NCBI GenBank assembly: GCA_947184155.2
Contig: CAMXCT020000525.1
Span: 176,927 to 240,926 of the forward strand
DNA: 64,000 nucleotides
Origin: Cladocopium goreaui
Taxonomy: Eukaryota; Sar; Dinophyceae; Suessiales; Symbiodiniaceae
Reading direction: 5' to 3'
Shown here: positions 55,801-62,199 of the stretch, one piece after another
Numbering within the stretch: position 1 is the first letter of the stretch
How the letters are laid out: the number at the start of each line of letters is the position of its first letter
Program-made: the position numbers and the translations under genes
The notes under the pieces: model-generated
What the model saw: the letters and a program-made list of their open reading frames with translations, nothing else
Told to the model about the DNA's origin: nothing
The model's database searches: none

Positions 55801-57038
55801 GCAGCTGCTTCATTCTCCTTCTTGGTCTTAACGGGAGCAGCAGGTTTGTCAGCATCTTCCAGGGCAGGCGTCGTCTTATTAGAGGACAATGACAGTTTCA
55901 CTGCACGTTCTCTATCTTTCAACAGTCGTTCTTGCTTCCCTCGTGCTATGTATCCTTTGATCATACCAGTTAGGTAAGCATAGGTCTTCTCAGGATGCCC
56001 TTCATCAAAGGTTTTGTATCGGTTGATATCAAAGGCCATGAGCTTTGAGTGTTCAATCTTCCGGAACAATGTATCACGCAGGGAATTGTTGGAAGGCAGA
56101 TCATCATGTTTCATATTGTATACGATGTCAAGCCACTTGTTGTAGAAGGCCTCAAGCTGGTCATCTCCATAGTAGTTGAACATATACAAATGATGGGCGT
56201 TGTAGAGAACTTCAGTGTGGTCAGGTGACTTGAAGCTAATCAGTATCATTGCGAATAGTTCTCGTCCCTTGATGAAGTCCCCACTTCTCCCATACAATTG
56301 GTTCTTCATGGACATGTCATACTTCACTTGCATGGACTTGTCCCCAGCATTGTCAATGACTTTCCTCAAGGCATTGGAGAGCTTGGCATCAATGGATTGG
56401 AATCTCACATCAGGTGCTTTGGCCAGAGCCTCCAGGTCAGGTTGATCTGCAAGACACGGAGCTAGCCATGCTTTCCAATCTTCATAGTTTCGATCTCCAC
56501 TTGCAACACAAACTTCATGAACAACACTTCCCTTCCAGGATGAAAGTTCAGTGGTCTTAGGCCAGGGTTGGAGGCTGATCTTTTCGGCTTCTCTTAGAGA
56601 TACGGATGACTTGGATCTATCCCTCTCAAGGTTCTCCAACTCCTTGACATTGGTGTTGTACTCATTCCTGAGCTTCTCGAAGGCTTCAGCTTCTGCTCGG
56701 TATTCCTGCTCTTCATCGTTGGCGCGATCTTCAGCTTGAGAGAAATTGTTCTTGTAATAATCTTTCCGATCTTCCATCTTCTTCAACTCATCTTGTAGAT
56801 TTCGAACTTCAGTGTTCCTCTCTTGCTTCATCTCGTCCAACTCTGCTTTCAATTTGGCACACTTCTCTTCACATTCATTCCGAGGCATAGCACTACTGGG
56901 GTACCCATGTAATGTAGTCGGTCTATTCAATGATGAAGAAGAATGAGCCTGGTTTTCCAACTTCAGGGCAGCGATGGTGCTTGACATCTCTTCTACCTCA
57001 GCGAAACGCTCATTAGCCAATTGATGCATCTCGGTCAA
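52572..57038 (-). CDS. gag-pol: element gag-protease-integrase ORF
   Basis: 1,488 codons opening at TTG; codons upstream (KGATDYSIPESH) show it continues the coiled coil. Layout: coiled coil to about residue 150; Gag helical domain (LSSWKGSVVHEVC to about 380); Lys-rich linker; a CCCH finger C469-x8-C478-x5-C484-x3-H488; a second finger lacking its third cysteine (C527, C535, H543). Retropepsin carries FILDSGSGHDLIS (D734). The integrase zinc finger is H1000-x3-H1004 and C1011-x2-C1014; its catalytic residues are probably D1043, D1104 and E1135, with 30 residues between the last two. After this come the GYHIGPGMHWSRQYKV block typical of copia, acidic linkers, and a basic end where the frame shifts by +1. 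Confidence 0.85.
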   Translation of the reverse strand: MTEMHQLANERFAEVEEMSSTIAALKLENQAHSSSSLNRPTTLHGYPSSAMPRNECEEKCAKLKAELDEMKQERNTEVRNLQDELKKMEDRKDYYKNNFSQAEDRANDEEQEYRAEAEAFEKLRNEYNTNVKELENLERDRSKSSVSLREAEKISLQPWPKTTELSSWKGSVVHEVCVASGDRNYEDWKAWLAPCLADQPDLEALAKAPDVRFQSIDAKLSNALRKVIDNAGDKSMQVKYDMSMKNQLYGRSGDFIKGRELFAMILISFKSPDHTEVLYNAHHLYMFNYYGDDQLEAFYNKWLDIVYNMKHDDLPSNNSLRDTLFRKIEHSKLMAFDINRYKTFDEGHPEKTYAYLTGMIKGYIARGKQERLLKDRERAVKLSLSSNKTTPALEDADKPAAPVKTKKENEAAASSTGDPPKRPKAKAKSEAASVLPTPSPKSHADKNNKKGKGGKGRSSSPVDKKKIFCNYFFNKGGCNKGDKCLYSHSQKVYDAKMKGKKGRSGSRDSSRKSKGSSSSAGPKKKVCWNWQKGTCTFGSKFLHADQSPSASSERTSQKTPKKKATPITIDSFFDSDNEDSLDYTSPRIASAKKSSDVRRISFDLEPEVHEIAIENYQEGLPKRMYRDPNKQYVFWKVDDLTDDQSKYDNTLGSVRARAKAIIMDRCGLHRFVDEVRIIIGPKFDMLIKLDDDRDDLTFIEELVEHEAGKSLMKSKNLMCISLPVQAKDRRFILDSGSGHDLISARKAERMNLKQRTCDPIMFHTANGSTATQTEAEIDLGTFDVTSHAYVLDDTPSVMSLGKRCMEEGYSFVWPSDQMPFMITKDGERVDLTIHDNIPYVDLGTYECTPRECHHASKIHDLLTHSQVGFNDLNDIDDVGHPSRRVHLDGESGLETSTENHNCSRYVKKLKNKKKRRAMNRQKHSASPGEEEEPPEDGEYEPGTPFDGPPGDETDFEDDGHGAPEDAAEGDEDDIEIDVVEGESRVAKRGTLKREANSLNHKLTHRYKNPYCDSCIRAKMKHFKTRRGAYKRELKKFGDLITFDAVDTSKVHDDVLILEKEVLVVRDCFTGIIGAYPSDRMTKDDVVRAVKQFIGAKKVRQAYSDHAPQFIEAMNEMKIPIDHSLPGRPQTNSIAERTNQFILTATSTCLLEAGLPPCFWRTAILCVCHLLNVEPNDDELSAWCKLHGSEFAGKLIPYGARVNYKPPKTREAGQLHKFGPDSIPGVFAGYHIGPGMHWSRQYKVWPLSEFVHQNLGDDASKPEHRLLKPHLTEKVEMVTPLTFPCKQEYERVNTTLEGMKEREILDGDPSKVPHGDDEEHDHDEDDDELDDGDDGGPGPSGGKVSKKPLDDSEGIFDKDKDPEEMTLQELIDAQPDHWKSGKAGDGKIYLNDDGEKVKLNVKGYPYKIGDDGRRMFKTSLRPKGTYSPEEWRKLSQSDRNTILKAEKKKLEKKEADDKAKRLVEEKKKKQRRRRRKIQRKTGRAKVQGR

Positions 57039-57060
57039 GTGGCTTTCAGGGATGGAATAG

Positions 57061-57384
57061 TCAGTCGCACCTTTTGATCACGAGTCTTCTGTCGTTCAAC
57101 ATCTTGATGGACTTACCTGCATCCCTGTGAGCACGCTCAAGAGAGTCTTTTTGGGCTTCAAGTTCAGTATGAAGGCGAGCAATGGCTGTATCCCTGTCAT
57201 TGATTTCATTGTGCAAACTGTCGAACAAGTTACTCGTCACATTCGGATTGCTACTCATGTGATCGATCTTGTTCAGAGCATCTTGATACTTCTTACCAGT
57301 TTCATCGAAATTTTGCTGGAAAGGTTTTGAGCAGGTTCTCAGTGTCAATGAGTTCAGTTCTGTTCTGCAAGTACAACTTGTCAA
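57061..57384 (-). CDS. element Gag extension, coiled-coil segment between two frameshifts
   Basis: The frame reads FDETGKKYQDALNKIDHMSS, then LFDSLHNEINDRDTAIARLH and TELEAQKDSLERAHRDAGK, a coiled coil that continues the ORF upstream and leads into the one downstream. The two joins are +1 changes at TTTCCAG (near 57322) and in the AAAA of ATCAAAAGG (near 57073). Confidence 0.7.
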   Translation of the reverse strand: MTSCTCRTELNSLTLRTCSKPFQQNFDETGKKYQDALNKIDHMSSNPNVTSNLFDSLHNEINDRDTAIARLHTELEAQKDSLERAHRDAGKSIKMLNDRRLVIKRCD

Positions 57385-58768
57385 CTTCAGCCTTGGATTC
57401 CTTCAAGCTGTCACGCTCACGCACGGCTTGCATATACATCTCGTATAGTGGTCCTCCATGCGGTGATCTGCTTGGTGAAGATCTTCTGGCTTGTTGACAG
57501 GAAAGTTCATGATACTGATTCTTCGATTCAGTCAGTTGTTGTTGCATTCGATCTAAAAGACTTTGTTTCATGTGTAGTTCCGAACGTAGTCCCATTATCC
57601 TCATGTCCCGCATGCCGCCTGATTCAGCTAGAGATTCTTCAGAAACCTTGTTCTCAGAAATCGCTAGTCGAGATTGTAAGTTTTCATTGTGGATCACCTG
57701 CAATCGAAGTTGCGATTCTTCCAAAGCTAAGTGATGCTCACATTCTGCATAGCGGTCATGTTCAGATCTTATGTTACTACGGAACTCCTTCATGATCTCG
57801 TCCCTCTTCATGTCAGCAGCATCGAGCTCAGTTTCCAGTCGTCTAACGTTCATGGCCATGGTGTGCTTCATCGTTTGGTTCTGATTGGCAACCTCGAGCA
57901 TCTCGATTTGTAAAGCACATGTTTGGTCGTTAGCGTAGCCGACCGCTAGAGCTTCTTGCTTGGCATTCATCTCTGCGTTTTCCAGTTCCAGTCTGAGTTG
58001 ATTGATGTGAGCATTCGCATCAGCGCCCACATGCACCATAATTGCGTTCGCTTGTCCCATTTGTTCATCAAATTCCGAACGTAGTCGTGAATATTTGAAT
58101 TCCAAACGAGATGCAGCTTCATTCGACATAGCCTGATACCTCTCCAACTCTTCGATCCTGTAGGATGCACCTTCATCTTCTTGTTGTGCAGCCTGTAACT
58201 CGAAGTTCAGCATCTGGAGTTGTTCGGTCATCGACATCATCTCTTGATGAGTGGTGCTTTCCAGGAAATTAAATTGTTGATAGGCATATGCTGTCGTCTC
58301 GGTCAATCTTGCCTGAAGTACGGATTCTTCTTCAGTGGCCTTTTCCAGTGATGTCTTGTATTCAGCTAGTTCACTCTGATAAGCGGTGAAGATGTCGCTA
58401 CCACTCGATGGGGCGTTCACTTGCTGATAAGATCCCGTCCCTGATGGAGTAGCGTCCTGAATCGGTGAAGGCGGATTCGACGACGTAGTCTTTGCCTTAG
58501 TCCTTGGAGTCATCGGAGGCGACAATTGTCGTGCAGATGATCTTCTCTTTCCAGGTGTGCTGTCCCTATCTTCAATTGCTTGCATTGTCGAAATTTGTCT
58601 CCCTCTAGGAGCAACCAGAGGTCGCCTGGGTAGGCTCGTTCTCAGTTCTGAGGCATCGCTTCCACCAGTGTCGATACTCTGTGAAGAATTTGACTGCGTG
58701 CCGGCAGCTGGTGCAACGGCATGTCCAGAGAAAGAAAATGCGTTATCACTGCTATCCTGTTCAGTCAT
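57302..58768 (-). CDS. element N-terminal coiled-coil Gag extension
   Basis: 488 codons from a true ATG at 58768-58766, 58 bp inside the 5' LTR. Residues 1-125 are disordered, rich in Ser, Thr, Pro and Arg (ASELRTSLPRRPLVAPRGRQ). From about 130 onward the protein is almost entirely coiled coil (FTAYQSELAEYKTSLEKATE, EMMSMTEQLQMLNFELQAAQ and similar) with heptad hydrophobics. With the next two frames it makes an approximately 750-residue coiled-coil region ahead of the Gag core, much longer than in ordinary copia Gag. It may drive particle assembly. No catalytic motif is present. Confidence 0.75.
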   Translation of the reverse strand: MTEQDSSDNAFSFSGHAVAPAAGTQSNSSQSIDTGGSDASELRTSLPRRPLVAPRGRQISTMQAIEDRDSTPGKRRSSARQLSPPMTPRTKAKTTSSNPPSPIQDATPSGTGSYQQVNAPSSGSDIFTAYQSELAEYKTSLEKATEEESVLQARLTETTAYAYQQFNFLESTTHQEMMSMTEQLQMLNFELQAAQQEDEGASYRIEELERYQAMSNEAASRLEFKYSRLRSEFDEQMGQANAIMVHVGADANAHINQLRLELENAEMNAKQEALAVGYANDQTCALQIEMLEVANQNQTMKHTMAMNVRRLETELDAADMKRDEIMKEFRSNIRSEHDRYAECEHHLALEESQLRLQVIHNENLQSRLAISENKVSEESLAESGGMRDMRIMGLRSELHMKQSLLDRMQQQLTESKNQYHELSCQQARRSSPSRSPHGGPLYEMYMQAVRERDSLKESKAEVDKLYLQNRTELIDTENLLKTFPAKFR

Positions 58769-58800
58769 CTGTAAGGCCCGCGGCTACCCGCTCGTAGGCT

Positions 58801-58826
58801 CCGTAGGAGTCCTACGGCTGATAACC
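58801..58826 (-). promoter_or_regulatory. leader hairpin and primer-binding region
   Basis: Immediately inside the 5' LTR the sense strand reads GGTTATCAGCCGTAGGACTC. GGTTATCAG resembles the plant-type copia primer site TGGTATCAG with one extra base, so an initiator-tRNA primer is possible. The overlapping CCGTAGGA-G-TCCTACGG (58801-58817) is a perfect 8-bp stem. Confidence 0.5.
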
Positions 58827-59055
58827 TGTGAATCGGAGGTTATCTCCCCGATTATGTGCTGTTGTTTGATCTTGAGGTTGATGTTCTCAACAATGACGAC
58901 ACGGGAATTGCAGTTTCAGCATGGCGGCGTTTTCTCTTGGCACCTGCAGTGATCTTGAGCCAAAGGAGCAGATTGATGCACCCCTTGGCGGTGGACAATT
59001 AAGAGTTGAATTATATGGGAGTGTGCAGTGATCCGTAGCCTACACTCCATTCGCA
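58827..59055 (-). repeat. 5' LTR of the giant copia element
   Basis: 229 bp, TG...CA. On the sense strand it starts TGCGAATGGAGTGTAGGC and ends CCTCCGATTCACA. The block TTTGGCTCAAG at about 58931-58941 (sense strand) equals the last 11 nt of the dinoflagellate spliced leader, and the antisense strand carries TCCGTAGCC (59031-59039), equal to its 5' part. Both are kept in the other LTR. Confidence 0.9.
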
Positions 59056-59360
59056 TAGATAGATAGATAGATAGATAGATAGATTAGATAATTAGATAGA
59101 TAGATAGATAGATAGAGAGATAGAGAGATAGGTAGATGTAGATGTAGATGTAGATGCAGATGCAGATGCAGATGTAGATGTAGATGTAGATATAGATAGA
59201 TTTAAAAATATATAGACATAGATATAGACGTAGATATAGACATAGATATAGACTATAATATAAACATGATGTAGACATAGATAGACATCGATAGATATAG
59301 ATACGTATAGATAGAATTAGATAGATATAGATATAGATAGAGATATAGATGGAGATAGAG
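59056..59360 (+). repeat. GATA/GATGTA microsatellite, right flank of insertion
   Basis: TAGA units continue directly from the LTR end and drift into GATGTA, GATGCA and ATAGAC units. The same TAGA unit flanks the left LTR, showing the element landed within a microsatellite. Confidence 0.9.
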
Positions 59361-59445
59361 ATAGATGGATGTGTATCTAATGCACAACATGCACCCGGTG
59401 AACATGCTTCACTGATAGATTGATCGATAGATGATAGATGAGTCA

Positions 59446-59521
59446 TAGGAGCCAGGAGCCATAGAAGCCACAGAAGCCACCAGGAGCCACCAGAGCCACC
59501 AGGAGCCACCAGCAGCCAGGA
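59446..59521 (+). repeat. AGGAGCCACC repeat
   Basis: Irregular tandem copies of CCAGGAGCCA and GAAGCCACA next to the GATA array, followed by A-rich CCCCAAAAAAAAATG units to about 59575. Confidence 0.75.
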
Positions 59522-59989
59522 CCCAAAAAAAAAATGCCCCAAAAAAAATGCAAAAAAAAAAATGCCCCAAAAAAATAGCCCTCCAGTTGGAACTGTTCCT
59601 TTTACATGGTCACGACAGTCCGCACAGCGTCCTGGCGTCAGCTGTGGAGCAGGGTGGAGGTTCCAGCCGTTGTCAAGCTCACTGACTTCTTCCTCACTTC
59701 AAACAACTCAAAGCCAACAACGGCGCTGAGAACAGCATCAGGTTCCATCATATTGCAGTTAGTTTAACAGCAAGGAGTGTTAAACAGCATCTGTTGGGGT
59801 CTTGTATCTTCATGGACATGCTGATGTCATGCTAATGTCATGCATATGCGGCGAATTATTGGACACAGGGAAGAGGGGGAAAAAAAAAATAGAAATCGGC
59901 AGCATGAAGAATTGCGAGTGGTTGATCTATGGTTTTTGATCATTTGTCAGTGTTGATACCAAGCGCGGAAAAAAAACACGACTGAACAA

Positions 59990-60081
59990 GTTAGGCTTCC
60001 AGAAATTGCTCGGCAAAGTCGGGCGGGAAGGCATGCTCCACCACCAAAACTCCTGCTGGTGTTGATCTGAAAAAACTGCTC
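59990..60081 (-). CDS. last exon of unidentified minus-strand gene
   Basis: After a pyrimidine tract and AG (GATCTGAAAAAACTG on plus, AG at about 60071-60070) one frame reads STPAGVLVVEHAFPPDFAEQ then FLEA and TAA. This has the look of a real C-terminus. Another frame (INTSRSFGGGACLPARL) is also open and fits the phase of the nearest upstream exon better, so the frame is uncertain. Confidence 0.4.
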
Positions 60082-60224
60082 GTGAGAGTCGTAGCTGTTT
60101 GACTGTTTGACTGCATCCGACTGTTCTACCAAAGCGGAGTTGCCGAGGCGCCGAGCCATGGTCAGATGGTGGAGGGAGTACTGATTTCAAGCAACTCACT
60201 TCAAACAGTCATACAATGTCACAC

Positions 60225-60275
60225 AGCATCATACAGGAATCATACAGGAATCATACAGGAATCATACAGTCCTTC
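60225..60275 (+). repeat. AATCATACAGG tandem repeat
   Basis: Three and a half copies of the 11-mer AATCATACAGG in intron sequence. Confidence 0.85.
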
Positions 60276-60654
60276 TGAGAGAAGTTGTTGTATCAAAGGC
60301 CCATCATCGTCTCCAGGAGCTATTTTTAACCATCCCAAGGCTCTAGCCCACTCCTCAACTGCACCCAGGCAAGGCTGTCGGAGGGGAATGCAATGATTGT
60401 CCTTTCTATTGCACTCTTACCATGAAAATGGTCACAGCATGCTAGAGCAAGCAGTCATCTCCATTGAACTCAACCCTCGGAAAATTCAAGGGGAAAGCAG
60501 GTCAGAGTATGTCAGGGTCATGTTTTATCATTTTGTTAAAAAACGCAAATGCAAAACCTGACTCTCATATTGCCACGTATTGCCACTGCCTGCTCTAATG
60601 ACTTTCTGATAGCTGCCCCAACTGGCTCTCCTCGCCATTGATGCCGCAATTTAC

Positions 60655-60720
60655 CTGGGCACCTAGCTGCGCATCGGCAAGTGACAAGCGCGGTACCTCC
60701 ACCAAGGGGCAGCCGTTGGT
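60655..60720 (-). CDS. exon of unidentified minus-strand gene
   Basis: A 66-nt exon between AG (60722-60721) and a canonical CAG/GTAAAT donor. It encodes 22 codons, TNGCPLVEVPRLSLADAQLG then AQ. GC-rich with a clean border; family unknown. Confidence 0.5.
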
Positions 60721-60860
60721 CTATTTGTTGATATTTGGAGAGAAAAAAAAAGTGGGAATAAGTGGGATGTTTGTGGGAGAACGCGGAGAACGCTACAATA
60801 ATGTACAATAGATCAAGATCCCTTGAACACCGTGACATGGCGTAGGTGCTGTAAATTCAC

Positions 60861-61083
60861 TCAAACACCACGGTCTTCAGCGGAAATTGTCTGAGAAGTT
60901 TCCCTGTGAACCATCCTGAGATGACTCCACACTCGATGTTTGTTGTCCCTTGGCGTGATCAGCTTCCTCAAGTCATCCCACAGTGCTCCGATCCAAGGTC
61001 CCTTTGAAACACCCCCGAAATCCATTGAACAATCCGAGCCTCGTGCCATGGCTGCCATGGAGTCGTCAAGCCCTTGCCTGAGG
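60861..61083 (-). CDS. possible exon, unidentified
   Basis: Behind the AG of CTCCCCAG (near 61098) two frames are protein-like: TLPDTSGKGLTTPWQPWHEA with RIVQWISGVFQRDLG, or GLDDSMAAMARGSDC with WDDLRKLITPRDNKHRVWSH. The strand is probably minus by context; the frame is undecided. Confidence 0.3.
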
Positions 61084-61322
61084 TGTCTGGCAGCGTCTGG
61101 GGAGTCCATCTAAATCCATGGTTTGCTGGCTGACCACCTTCACCTTTCATCAAGCCCAATCAGGCATCGCAAAGCGCACCTTCCTTGCCCCTTGCATGGT
61201 CCAAAGCAGTCCTCACACTTCTCACCTCAAAGCCCAGTAAATGTTGTGTTTGTGCAGTAGGTGAAGCAGTGGAGAAGAAAGGCGTTTAACGACGTGGATG
61301 AAACGTGGATGAACAGGAGTCT

Positions 61323-61535
61323 TCACAGCTGCATGTCCCCCATGCATGAGACCTCGGGATCCATGGAAGGCAAAAAAAGACTCTCAGAATCTCTCAGAAT
61401 GGCCTCCCGCAAAGCTCTGCGATGCGTTTGTTGCAGCATAGCGCTAGGTCTTTTCGATGGCAAGGCCTGGCAAATCAAGGGGTTCCTGACCCACCCGTTG
61501 CATGCAGCATTGATGCCTTCGTGTCGCAGGGACAT
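61323..61535. other. GC-rich open region of uncertain strand
   Basis: Minus reads ALPSKRPSAMLQQTHRRALR and EAILRDSESLFLPSMDPEVS; plus reads CVCCSIALGLFDGKAWQIKG. Both look like protein and no splice signal decides between them. Confidence 0.3.
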
Positions 61536-62049
61536 ACCAAAACTGGGGCTGTTGCCTCCAAGATAGTTCCAAGACCCAAGGATGTGCCGTCCTGGACATC
61601 AACACCCCAAGATTTGTAGTCACCAAATAGTTTATATAAATAATGTTGAATAGTCGTCACCAAATCGAAGGAAAATTCAAACCTCCCCTAAAATGATTAA
61701 TGACATTTCTATCATGTTCATTCATTTTCTATCTGCCTGTTTTCTATTACTTTGTATTGCTTTGTGGCACCCATGCATGCTATGTCGTATATCGGTCTGT
61801 TCGTCCGTCTATGGGTCCATCATCGCATGCATCATGTATCTCGGCCCCTACCCTAGACTTGGTGGAAACATATTCTAGTGGGGATTCATCCAAAAATCAT
61901 GGACAGTGAACGGCTTTCTTCAAGGTCTTCCTCTTGTTGCTGGTTGATTTCTCATATGTTTGCATTCTCTCATGCAATTTTACATAGATCTTACTTGCAC
62001 TATTTCCGTCAAAAGCTTTGACACATATTGACATATAGGTTTTATTTCT

Positions 62050-62177
62050 CGCAAGTTTTCCCAAAGGCCGGTGGATGCCGGTGGCAACAGCTCCTTCCGC
62101 AGCCATTGCTCGCCGAAGTCCCCTTCATCGCGAAGGCGGAGCCAAAAGCACTGCTGCTCCGCGTCCCAGAAGCGTTC
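62050..62177 (-). CDS. exon of unidentified minus-strand gene
   Basis: After AG at 62179-62178 the frame reads ERFWDAEQQCFWLRLRDEGD, then FGEQWLRKELLPPASTGLWE and NLR. Strongly GC-rich, aromatic and charged. The donor near 62050 would be non-canonical. Family unknown. Confidence 0.5.
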
Positions 62178-62199
62178 CTCACGAAAAAGGCCATGTGCA

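Larger units (their letters stand above)
39676..59055 (-). mobile_element. giant Ty1/copia LTR retrotransposon (19.4 kb)
   Basis: The element is bounded by direct repeats of 228 and 229 bp that begin TG and end CA. On its sense (minus) strand the order is: 5' LTR, short leader, coiled-coil Gag extension, Gag with CCCH finger, protease, integrase, reverse transcriptase, RNase H, methyltransferase-like domain, hairpin pair, an extra module with a Tpt1/KptA-like domain, 3' untranslated region, polypurine tract, 3' LTR. Protease-integrase-RT-RNase H is the copia order. Usual copia elements are about 5 kb; this one is nearly four times that. Coding sequence covers about 18.3 kb and is interrupted only by roughly seven frame changes. 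The flanks are GATA microsatellite with a possible TAGAT duplication. Confidence 0.92.

Noticed and set aside
59084-59542. 152-codon open frame on the minus strand (YIYIYLSLYLS)
   Set aside because: It is a translation of the GATA microsatellite and its variants.
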